From: Candidatus Pyrohabitans jungbluthii
GTDB taxonomy: Archaea > Hydrothermarchaeota > Hydrothermarchaeia > Hydrothermarchaeales > BMS3B
Length of the DNA stretch: 64,000 nucleotides
Assembly: GCA_002010065.2 (NCBI GenBank)
Contig: MTMD02000002.1
Span: forward strand, 372,001-436,000
Direction: 5' to 3'
Below are positions 53,429 to 61,661 of this stretch, piece after piece. The position numbers and the translations under genes are program-made. The stretch's first letter is position 1. Each line of letters starts with the position of its first letter. The notes beneath the pieces were generated by a model. The model did not search any database. It saw nothing but the letters and a program-made list of their open reading frames with translations, and had not been told where the DNA came from.

Positions 53429-55502
53429 TCTCCCCCTCCTTAGAGTAAATTATCATATAAACAGGAATCCCATTTTCAGCTGCCCACTCGATAGCGCTCA
53501 GGGGATCGTCATAGCTAGGAGCCCTCACCACAGTGAAGATGTACCAGTTTTTGTCCCCCCTACCGTTTTCCAGTAAGATTTCGACGCTTCTGTTTATCCC
53601 CTCTCCGAGTTTGAGTATCGGTGCTCCTATCGTTATGCTCGAAATTGCACTCAGCGCTGCATCTCTGTCTGTTGATAGATTCAATAAGACTGTGGTGGTG
53701 TTTGAGACAGCGACCACGGCAACTCTGTCTCCCACGGCAAGGGAAGTGACGAAGGAATTCAGAGCGGTTTTCACATCCTCTAAGGCAGAAGTGGAGAGGT
53801 TGGTGCAGTCCACTAAAATAACGACATCTGCCGGGGGCTTGCCAGTTTTGCCCTGGATTGTGACGTTTATGGTGGCAGTGACTCTTCCAGGTGGGAAGGT
53901 TTCTGAGCTTATCCTCCTTTCCACCCTAATCCTAGGCCCGATGGATAGTGCTGAATACGTTGTCCCCCCTTCCACAAGTGCTCCATCTTTATAGACCCTA
54001 GCAATGACCGGGTAGGTTCCGTAGGCAAGGTTTCCGGTATAGAGGGTACCCACCTTAATGTATCCCCTCTTCCCGACGTTGAGGGTGGCGGTGGTGTTGC
54101 TGGACCAGAAGACCGTCTGATTGGGAGATAAAAGTTCAACCTCTATAAAAGCATCGCTGATGTTCCTGTTGCCGATGTTTTCCACATCTAGATAGAAATT
54201 CACCAGCGATTTTATGTCGGCATGGGACGGAATTATCTCCAGCCTGTGAATCCTAACCTTTTGCGTTGGAAGGACGTTCAACTCCGTCTGATTCGCGTGA
54301 ATCACGCGGCCTTCGCCATCTCTAATTTCCACAATCAAGTATGCAGCACCAGGCATGAGATGGTCGGTGACAAAGTAGGAGGAATAGCCCACCACAGAAC
54401 CCGCTGTGAAATCTCGTATGAGCTTGGGTGGGAGAATTTTTACGATTTTCTTTTCCTGAACCACCTTGCCCACAATTATTATATTTTTCTGATTTTCTCC
54501 CAAATTGGAAATCTGGGTAAATAGCGAATATTCCTCACCAGCTGGTATTGAGAAATTCGCAAGGGTGGAGTTGTCTTTTTTTATAATTAGGTTCCCCATC
54601 CTCAGGGCGATGCTCGATTTCAGATACTCCTGCAGGGCAAGCAGGCATTGTGATGTCGTATATGCCCTTCCTGAAGCATCAAGTCCCCAGCTTCCATCAG
54701 GGTTCTGACTATTTATCAGTGCTGTGACAAGATTCTCTTTCTCATCAGCAAAATGGCCATTATAAACTAAGGCTTGTAGAGCATTTGCTAATTCGAGTTC
54801 GCCAGAAAGTGTCCCCAAATTCTCCGAAAGATGAGCTGCGGATTTGTAGCCAGCCTTGTAGGCGTCCTCATTGAATATCAGCTCATTGTCAGTTAAAACG
54901 AAGGATAATTTTCCAAGTGTCTGAGAAGCCAAGGCTGTGTAAAGATTATCTGGCGCAAAAGAGCCATCTTGTTGCTGGATTTTCTCCAAGTAGGCGATTC
55001 CCCTTCGCAGAGAAGTGGAATTTGGGCTGGATTTTTTTAGCGCCTCCAATGCGAGGGAGGTATCAATTATGTTGCTTGAGAAAAACGTTGAATATCCCCA
55101 GCCACCGTCTGAGTTCTGGAAAGAGACCAACGATGAGGCATTTGCCCCAATTAGGAGGACTTTTCGGGAGAGGAAATCAGTCCCCTCTATATTGGCAAAA
55201 GAAATCCAGGATTTGCCATTTTCAATGGTGTCTGAAGCATCTATGTAATCTTGATTCTCAAGGGCTAATATGGCTTCGGCTGTACTCCATGGCAGACCTC
55301 CATCCCAGCTGCCATCGGCATTCTGGTTAAGGACCAACCAAGATGCTCCTTTTTCGATGCTATCCTGGACAGATAACCCAAACACCGGGCTTATGCATAG
55401 TGATAAGACCAGAAAAAGTCCACTGAAATGTAATAATCCCTGTATTATGTTTCCATCTGGAAATTGGCAGGCCAAACCTTTTAGCATGGTCCCTGCATCC
55501 AT
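53421..55502 (-). CDS. Secreted cyclase-toroid repeat and vWA-like protein
   Basis: 693 residues from the ATG at 55502. Signal peptide with a hydrophobic GLFLVLSLCISPVFG. The first 300 residues have repeated QNxDGxW motifs (LNQNADGSWDGG, FQNSDGGWGY, QQQDGSFAPD, SQNPDGSWGLD), the alpha/alpha toroid of prenyltransferase/terpene-cyclase-like proteins. CARDB-like beta domains follow (NIGNRNISDAFIEVELLSP). The last 130 residues resemble a von Willebrand A fold: ADVVILVDCTNLSTS with a degenerate MIDAS, then VGDRVAVVAVSN. It is the first gene of the surface operon and overlaps the giant gene by 8 bases. TATA box just upstream implies a leaderless start; a second ATG five codons on is possible. Confidence 0.8.
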   Translation of the reverse strand: MDAGTMLKGLACQFPDGNIIQGLLHFSGLFLVLSLCISPVFGLSVQDSIEKGASWLVLNQNADGSWDGGLPWSTAEAILALENQDYIDASDTIENGKSWISFANIEGTDFLSRKVLLIGANASSLVSFQNSDGGWGYSTFFSSNIIDTSLALEALKKSSPNSTSLRRGIAYLEKIQQQDGSFAPDNLYTALASQTLGKLSFVLTDNELIFNEDAYKAGYKSAAHLSENLGTLSGELELANALQALVYNGHFADEKENLVTALINSQNPDGSWGLDASGRAYTTSQCLLALQEYLKSSIALRMGNLIIKKDNSTLANFSIPAGEEYSLFTQISNLGENQKNIIIVGKVVQEKKIVKILPPKLIRDFTAGSVVGYSSYFVTDHLMPGAAYLIVEIRDGEGRVIHANQTELNVLPTQKVRIHRLEIIPSHADIKSLVNFYLDVENIGNRNISDAFIEVELLSPNQTVFWSSNTTATLNVGKRGYIKVGTLYTGNLAYGTYPVIARVYKDGALVEGGTTYSALSIGPRIRVERRISSETFPPGRVTATINVTIQGKTGKPPADVVILVDCTNLSTSALEDVKTALNSFVTSLAVGDRVAVVAVSNTTTVLLNLSTDRDAALSAISSITIGAPILKLGEGINRSVEILLENGRGDKNWYIFTVVRAPSYDDPLSAIEWAAENGIPVYMIIYSKEGENE

Positions 55503-55517
55503 TAAATATTTGAAAAA

Positions 55518-55529
55518 TTTTTTATAAAG
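55518..55529 (-). promoter_or_regulatory. TATA-like box of the surface/toxin-like operon
   Basis: CTTTATAAAAAA on the minus strand, centred about 22 nt before the ATG at 55502, in a very AT-rich stretch. Predicts a leaderless or nearly leaderless message for the whole 18-kb operon. Confidence 0.5.
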
Positions 55530-55690
55530 CGCGTATTTTTTAAAACCTATATATAATTTTTTAGAAATTTCTTTCAAATAAAATCGATGATTTGCATTTA
55601 GTAACTTTTTGTTATTGAACACGCCTTCAAAAAATGGCAATGCCTATTTTCATCCCTCATGGCCATAAGTGAAGTATCTCCAAGGTTTAA

Positions 55691-56278
55691 CTATTCAATC
55701 GTCGCATGCCTGGTGCGCATCTCCTCCTCTGTTTTTCCAAGCCTCACCATGAGCTCTACTATTAGCGCATCAAGGAAGATAAGAACTGAAATTTCAAAAA
55801 GTGTGCCGAGGGGTGCGAGAGGATAATGTTCCCCCTTTATCTGGCGCATCACAAAGTCCTTCTCTCCGCGAAGCTTCGTCCTGCCCTCTACCACAACCAC
55901 AATGTCCGCTAACCTCCCTAGGGAAGAGTTGGGATAGGTGGTGATAAGCGCCACCTTTGCGCCTATATTCTTCGCTATTTTTGCAGCGTTCACCACGCTT
56001 GTGGTCTCACCCGAGCCTGAGATGGTTATGAGCAGGTCTTCGCGTTCAATCGCCGGCGTTATAATCTCCCCCACCACAAATACGTTTATACCCAGGTGCA
56101 TGAGGCGCATCGCAAACGCCTTGGCTACGAGCCCACTTCTGCCGGCACCGTACACAAACACCTTCTTAGAAGAGAGTATCGCATCAATGAGGGCCTCCAC
56201 CTCTTCCTCACCCAGCCCTTCAGCCACATCCTCTACATGCTTCGTTATAGTAAAAATCGCCTCCTTCAGAACTTCCAT
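55691..56278 (-). CDS. hxlB: 6-phospho-3-hexuloisomerase
   Basis: 195 residues, SIS domain: VFVYGAGRSGLVAKAFAMRL, TISGSGETTSVVNAA, the catalytic His/Glu region RQIKGEHYPLAPLGTLFE and the end EEEMRTRHATIE. It interconverts hexulose-6-phosphate and fructose-6-phosphate in the ribulose monophosphate pathway, which archaea use to make ribose phosphate or fix formaldehyde. The partner synthase is not adjacent. Monocistronic. Confidence 0.95.
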   Translation of the reverse strand: MEVLKEAIFTITKHVEDVAEGLGEEEVEALIDAILSSKKVFVYGAGRSGLVAKAFAMRLMHLGINVFVVGEIITPAIEREDLLITISGSGETTSVVNAAKIAKNIGAKVALITTYPNSSLGRLADIVVVVEGRTKLRGEKDFVMRQIKGEHYPLAPLGTLFEISVLIFLDALIVELMVRLGKTEEEMRTRHATIE

Positions 56279-56350
56279 GCATGCAAGTTGCGTTTCGCCA
56301 TATAAATTTTTTCCGGGCGAAAGGTTACATTGTTAAGATTGTCTTATAAT

Positions 56351-56484
56351 ATGGCTCGGCCAAACCGGAGGGCGTGAGAAGCATGATCGCCCTTGACTTA
56401 GCCGAGCTACAGGGCTGCAGAGCAATCCTCGCTCTCGCGCTTGGGTGAGCAAGCATGATCCCAAGTCGGTTAGCGGGGGGACAT
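56351..56484 (+). ncRNA. Double-hairpin H/ACA guide RNA (pseudouridylation)
   Basis: Hairpin 1: lower stem 56353-56360 with 56401-56408, left pocket 56361-56368, upper stem ending in a kink loop (TGA...TGAT, tandem G.A pairs at 56376-56377 and 56385-56386), right pocket 56394-56400, box ACA at 56409-56411. Hairpin 2: lower stem 56426-56432 with 56473-56479, left pocket 56433-56439, upper stem 56440-56445 with 56460-56465 and the same TGA...TGAT kink loop, right pocket 56466-56472, ACA at 56481-56483. In both, the distance from upper stem to ACA is 15 bases, as in known archaeal guides that bind L7Ae, Cbf5, Nop10 and Gar1. Targets not assigned. Confidence 0.82.
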
Positions 56485-56820
56485 CTGCAGCCCTTTCTAC
56501 AACTGAGTTAAATTGGAGGTGGCTGTCAATACACTTTGCCCTTGGCTTGGTCGGACTCATTTTAGTGTTGATTCATGCCTGTTTCCCCTTTGAATTCAGG
56601 TATATGACCTAAAGGTGGCGGTCTTGGAGTGGATCCACCTACCTCATGCTCTTAACTGTTGCCAGCAGCTTCCTGAGACCTCCAAAGGAGGCTTGACGCA
56701 TAGATGAGGGCATAGTTCAGGCACTGGCGCACGCACATATGCAGTTTGCTGTGCTCTTCTTCACCACCCTCCTGCACATCCTCTTTTCCCTTGGAGAGGA
56801 TTGAATAGCCAATCACCGTA
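56485..56820. other. Non-coding stretch after the H/ACA RNA
   Basis: No convincing protein gene. Short inverted repeats are present (AGGTGG...CCACCT near 56614-56640 and CCTCC-AAA-GGAGG near 56680), and the start CTGCAGCCC can pair with the segment before hairpin 2. A minus-strand TATA-like TATATAAA at about 56825-56832 could drive an RNA leftwards. It may hold another structured RNA that I could not identify; no match to SRP RNA or RNase P RNA motifs was found. Confidence 0.35.
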
Positions 56821-56821
56821 A

Positions 56822-56831
56822 AATTTATATA
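56822..56831 (+). promoter_or_regulatory. TATA-like box of candidate small RNA
   Basis: AATTTATATA about 27 nt before a long hairpin that starts at 56855. It is nearly palindromic, so the minus strand could also be served. Confidence 0.4.
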
Positions 56832-56853
56832 TGCGGATTGCATGATGGAAAAA

Positions 56854-56934
56854 TGCCCTTGGAGTGTTAGATCTGCTTTTTCTTCTAATCTCCAAGGGCC
56901 CCCCTCCCCAACACCTCCCTCCCCCCTTTTTTGT
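56854..56934 (+). ncRNA. Candidate hairpin RNA upstream of argH
   Basis: A 10-bp perfect stem (56855-56864 GCCCTTGGAG with 56890-56899 CTCCAAGGGC) is extended inside by TTAGA/TCTAA. Then comes a C-rich single-stranded tail ending in a T-run at 56927-56934. A TATA-like box sits at the right distance before the hairpin. No reading frame. It could be a free small RNA or a leader element for argH, though argH seems to have its own TATA box. Confidence 0.5.
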
Positions 56935-56960
56935 TATACCGCATGTTGGCTGGTATGCAT

Positions 56961-56970
56961 TTTTATATCA
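56961..56970 (+). promoter_or_regulatory. TATA-like box of argH operon
   Basis: TTTTATATCA about 30 nt upstream of the argH ATG, following a T-run that ends the preceding candidate RNA. GGTGGT lies before the ATG as a weak ribosome binding site. Confidence 0.5.
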
Positions 56971-56998
56971 GCACAGGCAATTTTCTAGTGGTGGTTAA

Positions 56999-58471
56999 AT
57001 GCTCAGGGAAGGTCGCCTTGGAAAAAGCGTTGACGCTGAGTTTGCACGCTACACATCTTCGCTAGCCTTTGACAGGAATATCCTCGAATATGACATCCTG
57101 GGGAGTATGGCTCATGCGCTTATGCTTGGGAGGAGGGGAATTATCCAAGAGGAGGAGATGAAGAGAATTTTAGCCGGGCTGCTCAAAATTTACAGGAGCA
57201 GAAGCGTTAGCCTCGACCACGCGCTTGAGGATGTGCACGTTGCTGTGGAGGCGAGGCTCTTCGAGGAGATTGGCGAGACCGCGGGAAAGCTGCACACCGC
57301 TCGGTCGCGAAATGATCAAGTCGCTTTAGACCTGCGCATGCTTGCCCGCGACAGAATAAACCGCATCTCCCGCGCCTTGCTTGCCCTTGAGGAGGTGCTG
57401 CTTAAGATTTCAGGGGAGAATAAGGAGACGCCTATGCCAGGCTATACGCATCTTCAGCGTGCTCAACCAACCACGCTGGCGCATCATATGTTAGCGCACT
57501 TCTGGAGCTTTGCGAGAGACCTTGAGAGGCTGGAGGACGCCTACAGGAGGGTTAACCTCAGCCCCCTCGGGGCGTGCGCTCTCGCGGGGACGAGCTTCCC
57601 CATAGATCGCACTGAGGTGGCTCGCCTTCTAGGCTTCTCCGGCATAGTGGAGAACTCTCAGGACGCGGTCGCCTCGCGCGACTTTCTGTTGGAACCACTT
57701 TCAGCGCTTGCGATTCTCGCAGTTAACCTGAGCCGCCTTGCGGAGGAACTTATCCTGTGGAGTACCGCCGAGTTCGGCTTCGTGGAGCTAAGCGATGAGC
57801 TTTCCTCGACCTCCAGCATAATGCCCCAAAAGAAGAACCCAGACGCTCTGGAGATAATGCGCGCCCGTGTAGCGCGCGCTATAGGAAATCTCACCTCAGC
57901 TTTTGCGCTTGTTAAAGCCCTTCCCCTCGCCTACAACCGTGACCTTCAGGAGCTTTCGCCTGTTGCTCTTGACTCCTTTGAGATTCTTGAAGCCTCTGTC
58001 TCTATGCTCAGCAGGATTTTAAGCACTGCTGAATTTAAGCACGAGAGGATGCGCGCCACCTGTGAGGGCGACTTTCTCACCGCGACTGAGCTTGCGGACT
58101 ATCTTGTGAGGGAGAAAGGCTTAGCCTTCAGAACAGCCCATCGCATCGTGGGCAGACTCGTGGCGGGGGCTGTTAAAGCGGGCATTTCTCCTGACAAGAT
58201 TACTCCAGAGATGCTCGACGATGCAGCGCTTGAGGTAATCGGAAAACCTCTGGGGTTAAGCAAAGAGGAACTGGAGTGCTGCTTGTCGCTGGAGAAGAGC
58301 ATCGCCGGCAAGCGTTCAACTGGAGCGCCCTCTCCACCTGCTGTGGAGGAGTCCATAAGTAGAGGCGAAGCTAAGCTGGCTGAATTCAGGGCAAGGCTCG
58401 AGGATAGGGAGCGGAAGGTTAAAGAAGCCTTCGAGGCACTCTTGAAAGAGGTAGAGAGGCTCGCGGGGTAG
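56999..58471 (+). CDS. argH: Argininosuccinate lyase
   Basis: 490 residues. Fumarase-superfamily signature SSIMPQKKNPD with the loop Ser, plus HTARSRNDQVALDLRM and GYTHLQRAQPTTLAHH carrying the catalytic His. It splits argininosuccinate to arginine and fumarate, the step after argG (14804). First gene of an operon with gatD, gatE, an M20 deacylase and glmS; gaps are 4-10 bases or overlaps. Normal length, intact motifs. Confidence 0.97.
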   Translation: MLREGRLGKSVDAEFARYTSSLAFDRNILEYDILGSMAHALMLGRRGIIQEEEMKRILAGLLKIYRSRSVSLDHALEDVHVAVEARLFEEIGETAGKLHTARSRNDQVALDLRMLARDRINRISRALLALEEVLLKISGENKETPMPGYTHLQRAQPTTLAHHMLAHFWSFARDLERLEDAYRRVNLSPLGACALAGTSFPIDRTEVARLLGFSGIVENSQDAVASRDFLLEPLSALAILAVNLSRLAEELILWSTAEFGFVELSDELSSTSSIMPQKKNPDALEIMRARVARAIGNLTSAFALVKALPLAYNRDLQELSPVALDSFEILEASVSMLSRILSTAEFKHERMRATCEGDFLTATELADYLVREKGLAFRTAHRIVGRLVAGAVKAGISPDKITPEMLDDAALEVIGKPLGLSKEELECCLSLEKSIAGKRSTGAPSPPAVEESISRGEAKLAEFRARLEDRERKVKEAFEALLKEVERLAG

Positions 58472-58475
58472 TGGC

Positions 58476-59762
58476 ATGTATAGAGGCGAAGCTGCAAAGG
58501 TGCTTGGTGAAGCTAGGGTTGGCGACAGGATACGCGTGCTCAAGGGCGGTAGGAGCTACGAGGGCATTTTAATGCCCAGGAGCGAACTCGGAGATGATAG
58601 GCATGTGGTCATAAAGCTGGACAACGGCTACAATATAGGCGTAGAGGTTAGCAACGCTAGGGTGGAGAGGCTCGCCCCCGCGGAAGAGCCTTATTCGCGA
58701 GCCTTCCCAGAGCCAGAGTTTTCGCCAGAGAAGCCAGAGATAACCATCCTGGGCACAGGAGGAACAATAGCTTCGAAGATAGACTACAAAACGGGAGCGG
58801 TGCACCCCTCCTTCACCGCCGCTGAGATTATAAACGCCGTACCCGAGCTTGCTGATGTGGCGAGGGTGAAGACAAAGCTTCTCTTCAACATCCTCAGCGA
58901 GAACATGACGCCGGAGCACTGGAAGAAGATTGCTAGCGAGGTTGCCAAGGAGCTTAACGGCGACGCCTATGGCGTGGTAGTGGCTCATGGCACTGACACC
59001 ATGAGCTTCACGGCGAGCGCTCTCGCATTCATGCTCAAAAACCTTACTAAACCTGTGATATTCGTTGGCTCGCAGCGCTCCAGCGACAGACCGAGCAGCG
59101 ACGCAGCGCTGAACCTAATCGCCGCCGCAAAGGTGGCATGTAGTGAGCTTGCGGAGGTGGTTGTGGTTATGCATGCGCAGAGCAGCGACACCACCTGCGC
59201 AATACACAGGGCGACGAAGGTCAGGAAGATGCACTCCTCGCGCAGAGATGCCTTCAAGAGCATAAACGCTTTACCTTTGGGTGAGGTTGGCGAGGATGTG
59301 AGGCTCTTCGGGAGCTATAGAAGGCGAAGTGAGGGCGAGGTTTACGCTGACACCCGCCTGGAAGAGCGCGTTGCTCTGTTTAAGGTTTACCCAGGTGTGA
59401 GCGAGGAGCTTCTGGAGTACTGCGTGGATAGGTACAAGGGGATAGTGCTGGAAGGTACCGGCTTGGGGCACGTGCCAGAGAATCTGCTGCCAGCGATTGA
59501 GCGCGCTCGCGAGGAAGGTGTTGCTGTGGTGATGACCACCACCACGCTCTACGGCAGGGTAGACATGAAAGTATACTCCACGGGAAGGAGGCTTTTAAAC
59601 CTTGGCGTAATCCCGGGCGAGGACATGCTTCCCGAGGTGGCGTACGTCAAGCTCATGCACGTGCTTGGGATAACCCAGAACTACGAAGAGGTTCGTGGGC
59701 TAATGCTGCGCAGCCTCGCCGGCGAAATTACAGAGCGCAGCTTGGCGGATGCCTTCTACTGA
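58476..59762 (+). CDS. gatD: Glu-tRNA(Gln) amidotransferase subunit D
   Basis: 428 residues. N-terminal GatD barrel (about 1-80), then the asparaginase-like domain: ILGTGGTIASKIDYKTGAV with the first Thr nucleophile, VVAHGTDTMSFTASAL with the Thr-Asp pair, and Lys in KMHSSRRDAF. It frees ammonia from glutamine (or asparagine) for GatE, which amidates Glu-tRNA(Gln). GatD is an archaeal hallmark. Only four bases after argH. Confidence 0.97.
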   Translation: MYRGEAAKVLGEARVGDRIRVLKGGRSYEGILMPRSELGDDRHVVIKLDNGYNIGVEVSNARVERLAPAEEPYSRAFPEPEFSPEKPEITILGTGGTIASKIDYKTGAVHPSFTAAEIINAVPELADVARVKTKLLFNILSENMTPEHWKKIASEVAKELNGDAYGVVVAHGTDTMSFTASALAFMLKNLTKPVIFVGSQRSSDRPSSDAALNLIAAAKVACSELAEVVVVMHAQSSDTTCAIHRATKVRKMHSSRRDAFKSINALPLGEVGEDVRLFGSYRRRSEGEVYADTRLEERVALFKVYPGVSEELLEYCVDRYKGIVLEGTGLGHVPENLLPAIERAREEGVAVVMTTTTLYGRVDMKVYSTGRRLLNLGVIPGEDMLPEVAYVKLMHVLGITQNYEEVRGLMLRSLAGEITERSLADAFY

Positions 59763-59771
59763 GGTGGAGCT

Positions 59772-61661
59772 ATGGAAGGGCTAAGGGTAGGGTTTGAAAT
59801 ACACCAGCAACTGGCTACGAGAAAGCTTTTCTGCAACTGTGAGAGTGAGCTTCGGGAAGAGGAGCCTGAACTGAAAATTCTCCGCCGCCTGAGACCGACG
59901 CAGAGCGAGCTGGGCGAGATTGACCGCGCTGCTTTAGAGGAGTACCTGAAGGGGAGGTGCTACGAATACGAGGTGCCTGGCGACGTTTCTTGCCTAGTGG
60001 AGATGGACGAGGAGCCGCCGCACAACGTTAATATCGACGCCGTCAAGGCCGCGCTTGAGGTTGCTCTCCTCCTTAACGCCCAGCCTGTTGATGAAATCCA
60101 CTTCATGCGCAAGATTGTGATAGACGGGAGCAACACATCTGGTTTTCAGCGCACTGCAGTAATAGCCATGGACGGCTATGTGAAAACCGCCAAAGGGAAG
60201 GTGCGCATTCCTACTATCTGCCTTGAGGAGGAGGCTGCGAGAAAGATACGCGAGGAGGGGAGTAAGACAGTGTACCGCCTCGATCGCCTGGGTATACCGC
60301 TGATAGAGATAAGCACCTCTCCGGATATAACCTCTCCCGAAGAGGCACGGGAGGTTGCGCTTAAGATAGGCGAGATTCTCCGTGCCACAGGTAAGGTTAA
60401 GCGCGGCATAGGTACGATACGCCAGGATATAAACGTCTCCATCGCTGGTGGAGCGAGAGTTGAGATTAAGGGTGTGCAGGACTTAAACCTGATACCCAAG
60501 ATAATTGAGAAGGAGGCGGAGAGGCAGAGGAAGCTTATAGAAATTGCGCAGGAGCTGAAAAGGCGCGGGGTTGAGGAAGTCCATCTCGAGTTTTCGCCTG
60601 TTGATGTCTCAGAAATCTTCGCTTCCACGGAGTCAAAGCTGGTGGCGAAGGTGATGAAGAGAGGCGGAGTCGTTCTCGCCGTGAAGCTGCCCGGCTTTAG
60701 GGGTTTGATTGGCGGTGCAAAGGAGGAGCCCCGTCTGGGAAGTGAGCTTGCCCAGTACGCGCGTATAAAGGCAGGGGTTGGCGGGATATTCCACTCCGAC
60801 GAGCTTCCAAGCTATGGCATCTCCGCCAGCGAGGTTGAAGCTGTAGCGGATAAGCTGAGTCTGTCTGAGATTGACGCCTTTGTGCTCGTGGCTGAGGAGC
60901 GGGAGAAGGCGCTTAAAGCTCTGCAAGCTGTGCTGGAGCGCGCAAAGCTTGCGCTGAAAGGCGTACCTGAGGAGACGCGTGTGGCGCAGAGCGACGCCAC
61001 GACGCGCTACATGCGCCCCTTACCCGGGGCGGCGAGGATGTACCCCGAGACAGACCTGGCACCCTTTGTTGTTGATGAGAAGCTTATCGCCGAGCTCCGA
61101 GCCTCGCTGCCCGAGCTGTACGAGGAGAAAATCGCGAGATTTCTGAAGCAGTACAACCTGAGCCAGGAGCTTGCAACACAGGTGGTTAAAAGTGAGCGTG
61201 CACAGCTATTCGAGGAGCTGGTCGCGAGCGGTGCTTCTCCTAAGCTTGTGGCGACGACGCTTGTTTCCACGCTTCGGGAGCTTCGCCGCGAGGGCTACGC
61301 GGTGGAAAATATAAAGGATGAGAGATTCAGGGAGATGTTTGCCCTTGTGGCTGAGCAGAAGCTTGCGAAGGAGGCTATTCCCGAGGTTATTAAAGCGCTG
61401 AGCAGGACACCTGAGAGGAGTTGTGAGGAGATACTGGCAGAGCTTGGGCTAAAGGGCTTTTCAGAAGCGGATGTACGTGGGCTGGTGAGGAGGGTTATAA
61501 AGGAGAGGGCAGAGTTTGTGAGAGAGCGCGGTGAGGGCGCAGTGAAGCCACTCATGGGCGTGCTTATGAAGGAGCTGCGCGGCAGGGTGGAGGGTAGGGT
61601 GGTGATGAAAATCCTCGAGGAAGAGCTGAGGGGTTACCTGAAGGATGGCTTCCAAGGTTAG
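59772..61661 (+). CDS. gatE: Glu-tRNA(Gln) amidotransferase subunit E
   Basis: 629 residues. Begins GLRVGFEIHQQLATRKLFCNC, then the kinase-like cradle (IDGSNTSGFQRTAVIAMDGY; GIGTIRQDINVSI), an AspRS-like GAD insertion (about 285-400), and helical plus YqeY-like tail domains. It phosphorylates Glu on tRNA and adds ammonia from GatD. GGTGGAGC precedes the ATG. The last 17 bases overlap the next gene. Confidence 0.97.
   Translation: MEGLRVGFEIHQQLATRKLFCNCESELREEEPELKILRRLRPTQSELGEIDRAALEEYLKGRCYEYEVPGDVSCLVEMDEEPPHNVNIDAVKAALEVALLLNAQPVDEIHFMRKIVIDGSNTSGFQRTAVIAMDGYVKTAKGKVRIPTICLEEEAARKIREEGSKTVYRLDRLGIPLIEISTSPDITSPEEAREVALKIGEILRATGKVKRGIGTIRQDINVSIAGGARVEIKGVQDLNLIPKIIEKEAERQRKLIEIAQELKRRGVEEVHLEFSPVDVSEIFASTESKLVAKVMKRGGVVLAVKLPGFRGLIGGAKEEPRLGSELAQYARIKAGVGGIFHSDELPSYGISASEVEAVADKLSLSEIDAFVLVAEEREKALKALQAVLERAKLALKGVPEETRVAQSDATTRYMRPLPGAARMYPETDLAPFVVDEKLIAELRASLPELYEEKIARFLKQYNLSQELATQVVKSERAQLFEELVASGASPKLVATTLVSTLRELRREGYAVENIKDERFREMFALVAEQKLAKEAIPEVIKALSRTPERSCEEILAELGLKGFSEADVRGLVRRVIKERAEFVRERGEGAVKPLMGVLMKELRGRVEGRVVMKILEEELRGYLKDGFQG

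Noticed and set aside
56485-56820. SRP RNA or RNase P RNA
   Set aside because: The stretch has some stems, but the conserved SRP S-domain motif and RNase P core motifs were not found.
56652-56843. 63-codon minus-strand frame before argH
   Set aside because: Its first codons overlap a TATA-like box and there is no ribosome binding site; more likely non-coding.
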